Shown here piece by piece: positions 6,530-14,572 of a stretch of 20,207 nt of DNA. The stretch's first letter is position 1, and every line of letters starts with the position of its first letter. Made by a program: the position numbers and the translations under genes. Source of the stretch: Clostridiales bacterium UBA1740. Lineage in GTDB: Bacteria > Bacillota > Clostridia > Oscillospirales > CAG-272. Where the stretch lies: positions 8,684-28,890 of the forward strand of contig DCHY01000012.1 in assembly GCA_002315715.1 (NCBI GenBank). Direction: 5' to 3'. The notes beneath the pieces were generated by a model. The model made no database searches, had not been told where the DNA came from, and saw only the letters and a list, made by a program, of their open reading frames with translations.

Positions 6530-7569
6530 ACGGTACCGTCCGTCAGCCAATCGGCAATTTCCTTCGTCGGCACGTCCGTTACCGTGACGCTGCCGAGAGA
6601 AACGGGAACGATAAGAGAAATTTTGTCTTTCTTTGATTTTTTGTCTTCCCGAATAAAGGGGAGCAGGGTATCGATATCTCCCGAAAAGGAGGTAGGTAAA
6701 CCGTATTTCTTCAGCGCCCCCGTCAACGTTTCATAGACGGATTTTTCGCATAGACCGCGACGGACGGCGGCTTTGGTGATAAGGCACATACCGATGGCTA
6801 CGGATTCGCCGTGCGAGAGAGAAAAGTCCGACGCTGCTTCGATGGCGTGACCGAAGGTGTGACCGAAATTGAGGATACGGCGTTTTCCCGTGTCCTTTTC
6901 GTCCGCGCTAACGATTTCTCCTTTGCATGCGACGGCTTTTTCAATCCACAGAGGAAGATTTTCTTCGGAGAAGAACGCATCTGCATATTCTTTTGAAATC
7001 ATGGCGTATTTAATGACTTCCGCCATGCCTTCACGGTAAATATCAAGCGGAAGGGAAGACAGATAATCGGGGTCTAACAGTACGAGAGAGGGTTGATAAA
7101 AAGCGCCGATAAGATTTTTGACGCCTCCGAAATTGATGGCACATTTTCCGCCGACAGCGGCGTCCACCATACTGAGCAGGGTCGTAGGCAGCGTGACGTA
7201 GCGGATGCCGCGCATATAGAGCGAAGCCGCAAGTCCCGTTACGTCACTGACGGTGCCGCCGCCGAGTGCCAAAAGACAATCCAGACGGTCAAAGCCGTTT
7301 TCTTTAAGGTTCGATAAAATGCCGAAAAGAGAAGCCTCTGTTTTGGCGTCTTCTCCCGGTGTAAGAATCGAGTGGGAAACCGAAAATCCCGCTTTTGCGA
7401 GGGCATTTTCCGTTTCTGCCAAATAGAGGGCGCCGACGTTTTTGTCGGTGACGATATGCACCTTGCCTACGCTGCATATTTCTTTTAACAAAACGGGACA
7501 AAGGCGGCTGACGCCTTTCTCTATCATGACGGTATAAGGAGGGTTGACACGTATTTCTATGTTTTTCAT
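6526..7569 (-). CDS. aroB: 3-dehydroquinate synthase
   Basis: 347 residues. It cyclises DAHP to 3-dehydroquinate using NAD+ and a divalent metal, and is the first gene of the operon. Family landmarks: LALGGGTVSDVTGLAASLYMRG for NAD binding, LPTTLLSMVDAAVGGK, the metal ligands Glu in MAEVIKYAM and His in LNFGHTFGHAIE and SHGESVAIGM, and a Lys-rich loop KKSKKDKISL. A strong AAAGGAGG box lies 8 bases before ATG 7569. Upstream is a near-consensus promoter. There is only a short untranslated leader, so T-box or peptide attenuation control is not evident. Confidence 0.96.
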   Translation of the reverse strand: MKNIEIRVNPPYTVMIEKGVSRLCPVLLKEICSVGKVHIVTDKNVGALYLAETENALAKAGFSVSHSILTPGEDAKTEASLFGILSNLKENGFDRLDCLLALGGGTVSDVTGLAASLYMRGIRYVTLPTTLLSMVDAAVGGKCAINFGGVKNLIGAFYQPSLVLLDPDYLSSLPLDIYREGMAEVIKYAMISKEYADAFFSEENLPLWIEKAVACKGEIVSADEKDTGKRRILNFGHTFGHAIEAASDFSLSHGESVAIGMCLITKAAVRRGLCEKSVYETLTGALKKYGLPTSFSGDIDTLLPFIREDKKSKKDKISLIVPVSLGSVTVTDVPTKEIADWLTDGTV

Positions 7570-7591
7570 TTTTTGCCTCCTTTTTGCTTTT

Positions 7592-7620
7592 ATTATAGTC
7601 TAAATATAAGAAAAAGTCAA
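7592..7620 (-). promoter_or_regulatory. Sigma-A promoter of the aro operon
   Basis: On the minus strand: TTGACT (7620-7615), exactly 17 bp, then TATAAT (7597-7592). It lies about 23 bases before the aroB start. The -35 directly abuts the terminator hairpin of the upstream opp operon. No operator or leader hairpin is evident. Confidence 0.9.
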
Positions 7621-7647
7621 GAAAAGCGTCCTTTTGGGACGCTTTTC
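7621..7647 (-). terminator. Terminator of the opp operon
   Basis: Perfect 11-bp hairpin (GAAAAGCGTCC at 7621-7631 with its complement at 7637-7647; loop TTTTG) starting 6 bases after the oppF stop and followed on the minus strand by a T-rich tract that also forms part of the aro promoter. Confidence 0.8.
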
Positions 7648-7652
7648 CTTCG

Positions 7653-8645
7653 TTATTTTTCGTCGTATAAATGGCAGGCGACATAGTGCCCGGGTTCTAT
7701 CTCTTTGAGTTTTGGGGTGACTTGCGAGCAGATATCCGTGGCACGGGAGCAACGCTTGCAAAAACGGCATCCCGGCGGAGGATCGATGGGGCTCGGAATT
7801 TCGCCCTTTAAGACGTGACGTTCTTTTTTGTTGTCCACGTCCACGTCGAGAACGGCGTCGAGAAGCGCCTTGGTGTAGGGATGCAGGGTGTTCTCGAAAA
7901 TTTTATCGGTTTGCCCGTATTCCATCATTTTTCCGAGGTACATGACGGCGACTCTGTCACAGACCGTTTTGACGACGGCGAGATTGTGAGAGATAAAGAG
8001 ATAGGTCATGCCGATTTCTTTTTGCAATTTCAAAAGCAGGTTCAAAATCTGCGCGTGAACCGAAACGTCAAGGGCGGAAACCGGCTCGTCGCAAACGAGA
8101 AAGTCGGGGTTGAGGATAATGGCTCTTGCAATGCCGATTCGTTGTCTTTGACCTCCCGAAAAATCGGAGGGATGGCGGTGCAAATCGCTTTCGGAAAGAC
8201 CGACCATTTTGAGAAGTTCCACCACGCGTTTTTCAATCTCTTCGTCGGTGAAACCGCCGCGGATTCTCATGGGCTCGCCGATGATTTCCAAAATATCGAA
8301 ACGGGGGTTCAAAGAGGAGAAGGGGTCTTGGAAAATCATCTGCATATCGCGTCTGAGCGCTTTGAATTCCTTGCCTTTGAGGGCATAAAGGTCGTTGCCT
8401 TTGAAGAAGACTTTTCCCTTCGTCGGCTCGATCATGCCGAGAACGGTATTGGCGAGGGTGGTTTTTCCGCATCCTGATTCGCCGACAAGTCCCAAGGTTT
8501 CCCCTTCGAAAATTTGAAGGGACATATCGCTGACGGCTTGTACGTAGTGTTTTTTGAAGGAAAGTCCGCCCTTGACGGGGAAAAAGACGTCAAGATCCTG
8601 TATTTCGACCAAAGGTTTCTTTTCCGTGCTTATTTCTTGACTCAT
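7653..8645 (-). CDS. oppF: Oligopeptide ABC transporter ATP-binding protein OppF
   Basis: 330 residues, one of two ATPases powering the importer. Walker A GESGCGKTT, Q-loop FQDPFSSLNP, signature FSGGQRQR, Walker B FLVCDEPVSALD and switch ISHNLAVV are present. The C-terminal oligopeptide domain includes GEIPSPIDPPPGCRF and a cysteine cluster (CRFCKRC, DICS, VACH), a feature that in some relatives binds an iron-sulfur cluster. The start MSQEISTEKK at 8645 overlaps the oppD stop as ATGA with an AGGAG box upstream; an upstream in-frame start at 8753 lies inside oppD. This is the last gene of the operon. Confidence 0.93.
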   Translation of the reverse strand: MSQEISTEKKPLVEIQDLDVFFPVKGGLSFKKHYVQAVSDMSLQIFEGETLGLVGESGCGKTTLANTVLGMIEPTKGKVFFKGNDLYALKGKEFKALRRDMQMIFQDPFSSLNPRFDILEIIGEPMRIRGGFTDEEIEKRVVELLKMVGLSESDLHRHPSDFSGGQRQRIGIARAIILNPDFLVCDEPVSALDVSVHAQILNLLLKLQKEIGMTYLFISHNLAVVKTVCDRVAVMYLGKMMEYGQTDKIFENTLHPYTKALLDAVLDVDVDNKKERHVLKGEIPSPIDPPPGCRFCKRCSRATDICSQVTPKLKEIEPGHYVACHLYDEK

Positions 8646-9640
8646 GATTTTTCTCCTTTGCTCAGGGGATGAAAGCATCTGACTTTTCTGCCGTCGCCGA
8701 TATCGACAAGGGGCGGCATTTGGCATTTGCATTCTTCCGTCGCATACCGGCAACGGGGATGGAAATAACAGCCCTCGGGCTTGTGCATGGGATGGGGAAC
8801 GTTATCGGGAATTTGAATAAATTCGTGATTTTTGTCGGAGAGTTTCGGAATGGCGCCGAGAAGTCCCTCGGTATACGGGTGCTTGGGATCTTTGAAGAGG
8901 GGGTACGCCGGGGACTCTTCGACGATCTTGCCGCAGTACATGACGTAAATGCGGTCTGCCATATTGGCGACGATAGACAAGTCGTGGGTAATCAAAAGAA
9001 GCGAAGTGTTGTTGTTTTTCTGCATTTGTGCAAGCACTTCCAAGACCTGTGCTTGAATCGTCACGTCAAGTGCCGTCGTCGGTTCGTCGGCAATGATAAA
9101 TTTCGGTTCACAGGCAAACGCCATGGCAATCAAAACGCGCTGACGCATTCCGCCCGACAGTTGGTGGGGAAAATCGTGGTATCTTTGTTCGGGAGAGGGA
9201 ACGCCGACGCGGGCAAGCGCCTCAATCGAATGTTTCTTTGCCTCTTCCTTTTTCATATGAAAGTGTTTGATGAAGACTTCGTCAATCTGTTTTCCGACGG
9301 TCATAACGGGGTTGAGCGCCGTCATGGCATCCTGGAAAATCATCGAAATTTTGCTGCCGCGGATGTGTTGCATTTCCCGGTCGGTGAGATCTTTCATCTC
9401 GACGCCGTCAAGGACGAGTTCATCCACGCGCGTTAATGCAGGCGGCGTCCCGATGAGTTTCATAATGGAGAGGGAAGTGACGCTTTTTCCGCATCCGGAT
9501 TCTCCGACGAGGGCAACGCATTCCCCCTCTTTGACGTGTAAATCAATGCCTTCGACGGCACGGACGACGCCCATTTGGTTCGGAAATACGACTTTTAAGT
9601 TTTTCACGCTAAGCATATCGTTGTTCTCGCTCATCGTCAT
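8642..9640 (-). CDS. oppD: Oligopeptide ABC transporter ATP-binding protein OppD
   Basis: 332 residues, second ATPase partner of OppF. Walker A GESGCGKS, Q-loop FQDAMTALNPVMTVG, signature LSGGMRQR, Walker B FIIADEPTTALD and switch LITHDLSIV are present. The C-terminus again carries the cysteine motif (GCYFHPRC, EECKC, VRCFHP). ATG 9640 overlaps the oppC stop as ATGA, matching the pattern of this operon, but the AGGAG box is too close to it. ATG 9634, two codons later, has better spacing and may be the true start, giving 330 residues. Confidence 0.92.
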   Translation of the reverse strand: MTMSENNDMLSVKNLKVVFPNQMGVVRAVEGIDLHVKEGECVALVGESGCGKSVTSLSIMKLIGTPPALTRVDELVLDGVEMKDLTDREMQHIRGSKISMIFQDAMTALNPVMTVGKQIDEVFIKHFHMKKEEAKKHSIEALARVGVPSPEQRYHDFPHQLSGGMRQRVLIAMAFACEPKFIIADEPTTALDVTIQAQVLEVLAQMQKNNNTSLLLITHDLSIVANMADRIYVMYCGKIVEESPAYPLFKDPKHPYTEGLLGAIPKLSDKNHEFIQIPDNVPHPMHKPEGCYFHPRCRYATEECKCQMPPLVDIGDGRKVRCFHPLSKGEKS

Positions 9641-10710
9641 ACTCCTACCGTTTCATCGTTATCGTTGACACCGCCGACGTATCCGAGTTTTTCGGATTCG
9701 TCCATGGAATGAAAGACTTCTTCGATGTATTGATTGTTGAGATTTTTGAAAATCTTATAGGCGCTTGAGGTTTGTTTCATTCTCGGGTTGAAGATTTCTT
9801 CCATGGCGATACCGATTCTCATGAAAGAGTAAACGGCAAGGAAGATACCGATACCGGGAGCAATGATCCACCACCAATAACCAAACAGCATGGCACCGCC
9901 GCTCTGCACTTCGGCGAGCATTTTGCCCCAGCTGATGGCGGTAGGGTCACCGAGACCCAAGAAACTCAAACCGGCTTCCGCAACCATGATACCGGCACTC
10001 GTCAAGCAAGTGGACATGATAAGAAGGTGGGAAACGCCGGGCAAAATGTGCTTCATCATGATATGCCAACGGCCGGCACCGGCAAGTTCGGCGGCTTTGA
10101 CGTAATTGGAATTTTTCAGTACCAAAACCTGCGAACGTATGGTTCTCGCAAGTCCCGTCCAACCGAAAAGAGTAAAAATGAAGACAATCATGAAATAACT
10201 CTTGCCGAAAAGGTTAGTAAGGACGATGGTGAGGGGCAGGGTGGGAATGACCAGCATCACGTCGACCACGCGCATAATGAGGTTGTCAACCCAACCGCCG
10301 ACGTAACCCGAGAGAATGCCCATGATGGCACCGAGAAAAGCGATACAAATGCCGGTGACGATGCCGATGAGAAGGGACACTCTTGCACCGTAAATCAGCA
10401 TACTGAAAATATCCTGACCGGTGGAAATCGTCGTACCGAGCGGATGCTCCCACGAGGGATGAAGACCGCGCTCGGCGCGCTGTGTGACGTCATAAGGGTC
10501 AAAGGGGGCGATAATCGGCGCGAAAATTGCACAGACGGAAAGCGCGCCGAGAATGATAAGACCGACTCTTCCTTTGGGATGATTCCAAAGTCTTACGATA
10601 AAATTTCCGATATTGCGCAAAAACTTGAGGCAGGAAGCGGCAATTTTACTCCAAACGGTTTTGCCGTTTTGTGTGAGTTTCTTTTCCGAAACGGTATTTT
10701 CAATACTCAT
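9637..10710 (-). CDS. oppC: Oligopeptide ABC transporter permease OppC
   Basis: 357 residues, inner-membrane channel subunit. About 45 cytoplasmic residues precede the first membrane helix (VGLIILGALSVCAIFAPI), followed by further hydrophobic helices and the EAA loop AAELAGAGRWHIMMKHILPG that docks the ATPases. FNPRMK at about 305-312 marks the usual end of the family; about 45 extra, acidic and polar residues follow (ending DNDETVGV). Start ATG 10710 lies 2 bases after the oppB stop; GGAGG within oppB is 13 bases upstream, so translation is probably coupled. Confidence 0.92.
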   Translation of the reverse strand: MSIENTVSEKKLTQNGKTVWSKIAASCLKFLRNIGNFIVRLWNHPKGRVGLIILGALSVCAIFAPIIAPFDPYDVTQRAERGLHPSWEHPLGTTISTGQDIFSMLIYGARVSLLIGIVTGICIAFLGAIMGILSGYVGGWVDNLIMRVVDVMLVIPTLPLTIVLTNLFGKSYFMIVFIFTLFGWTGLARTIRSQVLVLKNSNYVKAAELAGAGRWHIMMKHILPGVSHLLIMSTCLTSAGIMVAEAGLSFLGLGDPTAISWGKMLAEVQSGGAMLFGYWWWIIAPGIGIFLAVYSFMRIGIAMEEIFNPRMKQTSSAYKIFKNLNNQYIEEVFHSMDESEKLGYVGGVNDNDETVGV

Positions 10711-10712
10711 AG

Positions 10713-11714
10713 TTATCTACGACCTCCATCCACTGTGACACGGGGATCCAATAAGCAATAACAGAGGTCGGTTACGAGATTGGCAACCAAAGCGAAGGTG
10801 GAAAGGAAAAGCATGATGCCCATCATGAGGGGATAATCGTTGGTGTTGTTGGCTTCAAGGAAAAGGGTTCCCATGCCGTTCCAGTTGAATATCTGTTCGA
10901 TGACGACGGCACCGCCGACAAGGCCGGAAACACTCATGCCGAAGTTGGTGACGATAGGCAAAATTGCGTTGCGAAGGGTGTGCTTATAGAGGACGGTATC
11001 GGAGGATAGTCCCTTTGCCCTTGCCGTTACGATAAAGTCTTCACCCGAGACGGCTATCATACTGTTTCTCGTCGTTTGTGCATATCCGACGATACTGCCG
11101 ATGGCCATACTGAAGATGGGAAGGGCGGCATTGTAGAAGACGGTGCCGATAGCCTCAGGACTCCAATCAAAATCGGCAACCATATTGGGATCGGTATACG
11201 CCGGGAACCATTCGGCTTCAAAGCCGAGAATCAAAACCAAAATAAGGGCAATAAAGAAAGAGGGAAGCGCCGTCGTTATCGTCGAGGCGTTCATGAGCAC
11301 CAAATCCGGCCAGCGCCCTCGTTTCCAAGCGGCAAAGGCACCGATGAGAACGCCGCTGATGGCACCGATAAAGAGCGTGGTTATCGAGAGAACCAAAGTC
11401 CAAGGCAGTCGCTCGGCGATCAAGTCAATGACTTTCGGCGAACCGCTTTTAAAGGAATTCCCGAGGTCTCCGTGAAACAGTCCGTCCACGTAGCGCAGAT
11501 ACTGTTTCCACGTCGAAACGTCAAAGCCGTATTGCTTTCTCGTTGCCTGTTTGACGATGTCGTATTCGATATCGCTCATGTTGCCCTGCGGGGGATAATA
11601 TCTCTCGGCAGGGTCGTCAATGCCGATACGGGGAATGAAGAAATTGAGCGTTAATACGACGAAAAACAGAAGAACGGTATAAAGGATTCTTTTAATGATG
11701 TAACTTTTTTTCAT
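10713..11714 (-). CDS. oppB: Oligopeptide ABC transporter permease OppB
   Basis: 333 residues. It has an N-terminal membrane helix (IIKRILYTVLLFFVVLTLNF), a periplasm-like outer-face segment of about 85 residues, then further helices and the EAA motif TARAKGLSSDTVLYKHTLRN. The C-terminus is NLVTDLCYCLLDPRV-type. It pairs with OppC to form the channel. The start MKKSYIIKR at 11714 is set by AAAGGAG upstream; the longer frame from 11795 lies inside the binding-protein gene. The gap to the binding-protein stop is 11 bases. Confidence 0.92.
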   Translation of the reverse strand: MKKSYIIKRILYTVLLFFVVLTLNFFIPRIGIDDPAERYYPPQGNMSDIEYDIVKQATRKQYGFDVSTWKQYLRYVDGLFHGDLGNSFKSGSPKVIDLIAERLPWTLVLSITTLFIGAISGVLIGAFAAWKRGRWPDLVLMNASTITTALPSFFIALILVLILGFEAEWFPAYTDPNMVADFDWSPEAIGTVFYNAALPIFSMAIGSIVGYAQTTRNSMIAVSGEDFIVTARAKGLSSDTVLYKHTLRNAILPIVTNFGMSVSGLVGGAVVIEQIFNWNGMGTLFLEANNTNDYPLMMGIMLFLSTFALVANLVTDLCYCLLDPRVTVDGGRR

Positions 11715-11725
11715 CGTTTTCTCCT

Positions 11726-13618
11726 TTATCCCACTTCCTTCAAAACTTTCAAGCTGTCGGTAGAAAAGGCGGTGTTGCCGTCCGATGCTACCCATCCTTC
11801 ATAGCGGTCGGTTCTGGCGACCGAGATGATTTTGGAACTGTAAAGAGGAATTTTGTAATATTCTTTGGCGATAGACACCTGGAGTTCTTTCAGCGCTTCG
11901 TTTTTCGCGTTGAGATTCAAAGTACTCTTCATAGCGGCGATTTCCGCTTTGAGGTCGCTATCGAGGAGTCTTCCGTAGTTGGACGAGGTGCCGGTGTTCA
12001 CGAAATGCGATTCCATCATGATATCCACGGTGGAGGAAGTGAAGGTGACACCCTGCAGCGTCATGTCGAATTTGCCGGTATAGAGATAGGTTTTTTCGGG
12101 GGAACTGCCGGCGGCGGCGTATTTGACTTCCACGCCGATCTTTTGGAACTGAATTTGCAAATAACTGACGAGATCTTGATAGGTGGGAACGCCGAGAATT
12201 TCAAAGGACAAACGTTTTCCATCGGAAACACGGTAGCCGTCGCTGTCTTTTTCGGGACAAACGGCATCCAAAATTTCATTGGCTTCTTGGACCCTTTCGT
12301 CCCAAGTTTTCGTGAAAGAAGAGAGTTCTTCGTCTTCGTAGATTTTGTCGTTATAAATGGCGCTTACCGTTTCGGAGACGAGTCCCAAACTGTAGGTTGA
12401 AGCCGCGCCGTTTTGCACGTTTTTGATAAGGTCTTCTTGGTCAATGGCAAGTGCTAACGCGCGGCGGAAATCCGTATTCATGAGGAATTTTCGCATCTGC
12501 GTTTGAGTGGCGGTGGTGGGATTCATATTCAAAACCAAGGTCAAAACGAAGGGGTTACTTGCCGTGAGAACTTGAATGTCATCTTCGTTTTCAAAGAGGA
12601 CTTTGTAGTTCGGGTTGATGGAGGAGTCAAGAACGTCGATATAGCCCTTAAGAAGCGAGAAAATAGCGACGTTTTCTTCCTGATACAGTATGAATTTGAT
12701 GGTATCGACTTTATAGAGAGGTTTCGTCGGATCTTCTTCGTCGGTCAGATGATAATCTTCGCGGCGGTTGAGCACGATAACCTGTGCGTTCGTGCTGTCA
12801 ACGTCAAGGGTAAAAGGTCCGCACCCGACGGGGTGTTCGTACTGATAACGAAGCGCGTCGTTCGGCTCAGTGCTGTTGATGGGATTATCGGCGCTGATGA
12901 TCGGCGACCAAATATGCTCGGGAAGAATCAGGACCGTGGTGAAAAGCGTCGTAATGGCGCCGAGAACCTTCTTGACGTGAAGATAACAAACGGTGTCTTT
13001 TTCTTCGTCCGAAAAAGTATAGACGCCGCCCGGATTGTGGTTGGCGGTATAGATACCGTAATTGGTATTGACGCCATTCGTATAGCTGTGATTGAGATCG
13101 GAAACCCAGGCAAGGGCGCCGGCGTGATTGGACAGTTTGTTGTTGGCGCAAAGGTCATAGGAGAAGAAAAGGTCGTCTGCCGTCACCTTTTTGCCGTCGC
13201 TCCATGTGGCATTGTCGTAGAGTGTGACTTTGACAGGAATATAAGAGCCGGAGGAACCGTAAACCTCTTCGAGACGGTCGTAGTCGACTTTGCCGTCTGC
13301 CGTGACGAGGGGATTGCCATCTTTATCTATATAGCACCAACTTTTGGCAAGATTCGGCAGAAATTCACCCGTCAAGTCGTCGTAGGTGAACAGTGTGCTG
13401 TAAATCATGCTCGAAACCGTGGGCGCAATACCGTCTCTCGACTGCCAAGGCATATAGGAACTCGGGAAAGACGTTCCGACGTGACCGACGTACAACGTAT
13501 TCGAGGTATCGTTCTTCCTTTCTTTATTTCCGCTTTTGCAACTGCAAAGCCCGGTACAAGCAAAGAAAAGCAAAAGAGCGGCGAGGAGCAGGGTGACTGT
13601 CCTTTTCAATACTTTCAT
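11726..13618 (-). CDS. oppA: Peptide-binding lipoprotein (SBP_bac_5 / OppA-like)
   Basis: 630 residues, the extracellular substrate-binding subunit of the importer. The N-terminus is a lipoprotein signal (VTLLLAALLLFFACTG) with lipobox LCSC and likely lipidation at Cys27; Cys25 is an alternative. The body shows family-5 features such as YVGHVGTSFPSSYMPWQ, DDLFFSYDL, DFRRALALAIDQEDLIKNV and ISVARTDRY near the end. It is somewhat longer than a typical OppA (about 540). An AGGAG box precedes ATG 13618. Peptides are the likely cargo by family and by the OppBCDF neighbours; substrate is not proven. There is no room for a promoter between its ribosome site and the terminator just upstream. Confidence 0.9.
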   Translation of the reverse strand: MKVLKRTVTLLLAALLLFFACTGLCSCKSGNKERKNDTSNTLYVGHVGTSFPSSYMPWQSRDGIAPTVSSMIYSTLFTYDDLTGEFLPNLAKSWCYIDKDGNPLVTADGKVDYDRLEEVYGSSGSYIPVKVTLYDNATWSDGKKVTADDLFFSYDLCANNKLSNHAGALAWVSDLNHSYTNGVNTNYGIYTANHNPGGVYTFSDEEKDTVCYLHVKKVLGAITTLFTTVLILPEHIWSPIISADNPINSTEPNDALRYQYEHPVGCGPFTLDVDSTNAQVIVLNRREDYHLTDEEDPTKPLYKVDTIKFILYQEENVAIFSLLKGYIDVLDSSINPNYKVLFENEDDIQVLTASNPFVLTLVLNMNPTTATQTQMRKFLMNTDFRRALALAIDQEDLIKNVQNGAASTYSLGLVSETVSAIYNDKIYEDEELSSFTKTWDERVQEANEILDAVCPEKDSDGYRVSDGKRLSFEILGVPTYQDLVSYLQIQFQKIGVEVKYAAAGSSPEKTYLYTGKFDMTLQGVTFTSSTVDIMMESHFVNTGTSSNYGRLLDSDLKAEIAAMKSTLNLNAKNEALKELQVSIAKEYYKIPLYSSKIISVARTDRYEGWVASDGNTAFSTDSLKVLKEVG

Positions 13619-13643
13619 GTTTGTCTCCTAATTCAAAAAAGAG

Positions 13644-13668
13644 TCGGGCGGACGAACCGTCCGCCCGA
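13644..13668 (-). terminator. Intra-operon terminator or attenuating hairpin before oppA
   Basis: A 10-bp G+C-rich hairpin (TCGGGCGGAC with its complement) around a 5-base loop, followed on the minus strand by CTCTTTTTT. It lies between the stop codon at 13677 and the ribosome site of the binding-protein gene. It fits a rho-independent terminator for the upstream gene, with readthrough feeding the opp genes. Confidence 0.85.
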
Positions 13669-13676
13669 AACAGTCA

Positions 13677-14345
13677 TTATTTCAACAAGCCTTCGTAAGG
13701 ATATTCCATTTGAGTGCCGAAACCTTCGCGCGTTGCACAGTTGTCGTAAATCTCTTCGATGCGGAAGACGTATGCGGCATATTTCAGCCAACGGCTCATA
13801 TCCGGGGTGTGGTACATATCGTGCTGTGCGTTGATGAACTGCTGATAGAGTTCACGCTTGCCGGAGATGGTTTCGTCGTAAATTTCCATTTTGCCGCGCA
13901 GTTCGTAGGAAATCATAGGCGGCTGATAGAACATGAGGGTGGCTTCGGGGTTTGCCTGGTAGTTCGCCCAAGAATGTTTCTTTGCCATTTCAAGAGAACC
14001 GACGCAAGAAAAGTCGACTCTGTCTCTGGCTTCGGGACCGTACATATACTTGATGAGTACGCCGAGACCGCGCTTGGAGTAACCTTTATCCTCGGGATCG
14101 TAACTCTTGATGTGATTGATGTAGGCTTCGAGCGTTTCTTCGAGAAATTCCGGCTTCGGCATAAAACCGATGCCCTTAATGCTTCCGTTCAAGCCGGCAG
14201 GACCGTTCGAGATGAAGGTCGGGTCGTGAGAGCAGAAGGACAAAAACATTTTTTCGGGCGTCATCGGTTCATCGTTGAAAATTTTGATGACGGTATTGGC
14301 TCTGGTCGTAAAAGCCCATTTAAAGAATGCTTCGGATGATTTCAT
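13677..14345 (-). CDS. Conserved protein of uncertain function (possible flavin-binding split-barrel type)
   Basis: 222 residues, soluble, no signal peptide or membrane helix. I do not recognise a named family with confidence. The middle (MAKKHSWANYQANPEATLMF, then PPMISYELRGKMEIYDE) has the rhythm of FMN-binding split-barrel (pyridoxamine-phosphate-oxidase-like) proteins: a 'substrate-free N(P)' strand pair, then a strand ending in G-K/E. The C-terminal YVFRIEEIYD fits a last strand. This assignment is tentative. It has its own near-perfect promoter and an AAGGAGA ribosome site. It is the first gene upstream of the peptide transporter and may be co-transcribed with it past a terminator. Confidence 0.7.
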   Translation of the reverse strand: MKSSEAFFKWAFTTRANTVIKIFNDEPMTPEKMFLSFCSHDPTFISNGPAGLNGSIKGIGFMPKPEFLEETLEAYINHIKSYDPEDKGYSKRGLGVLIKYMYGPEARDRVDFSCVGSLEMAKKHSWANYQANPEATLMFYQPPMISYELRGKMEIYDETISGKRELYQQFINAQHDMYHTPDMSRWLKYAAYVFRIEEIYDNCATREGFGTQMEYPYEGLLK

Positions 14346-14373
14346 AATAATCTCCTTATATTACTTTTTTATC

Positions 14374-14402
14374 ATTTTAACACAAATAAACAGCGGTGTC
14401 AA
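14374..14402 (-). promoter_or_regulatory. Sigma-A promoter for the 222-residue gene (and possibly opp)
   Basis: Minus strand: TTGACA (14402-14397), 17 bp, TAAAAT (14379-14374), with TGT just before the -10 giving an extended element. The start codon follows 28 bases later. It is divergent from the lipoprotein promoter at 14486. Confidence 0.88.
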
Positions 14403-14485
14403 CCACATTTTTAAGTCAATTTTACGCATTAAAGCGCTAAAGTGAATAAAAAACGAAAAAACCGTGAATTTTTTTCGAAAAATTA

Positions 14486-14515
14486 TTGACAAATCACTTT
14501 TTCTTCCCGTATAAT
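14486..14515 (+). promoter_or_regulatory. Sigma-A promoter of the repeat lipoprotein gene
   Basis: TTGACA (14486-14491), 18-bp spacer, TATAAT (14510-14515). This and the divergent promoter at 14374-14402 lie in a 227-bp, A+T-rich intergenic stretch; the 84 bases between them carry only a weak hairpin and no clear operator. Confidence 0.88.
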
Positions 14516-14572
14516 GAATTCATAGTTCTTTTCATTTGTGCGAAAAGGATATTAAATTAAGGAGAAAAAATA

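Noticed and set aside
9772..10761. 329-codon plus-strand ORF
   Set aside because: Antisense to oppC; its composition (Asp/His/Gly-rich, no hydrophobic core) is not protein-like.
12503..13834. 443-codon plus-strand ORF
   Set aside because: It lies antisense to oppA and the next gene, has no ribosome site or family features, and reflects the codon bias of the real genes.
14403..14485. Possible small RNA or operator in the divergent intergenic region
   Set aside because: Only a weak CGAAAAA/TTTTTCG hairpin is visible, with no promoter-terminator pair of its own.
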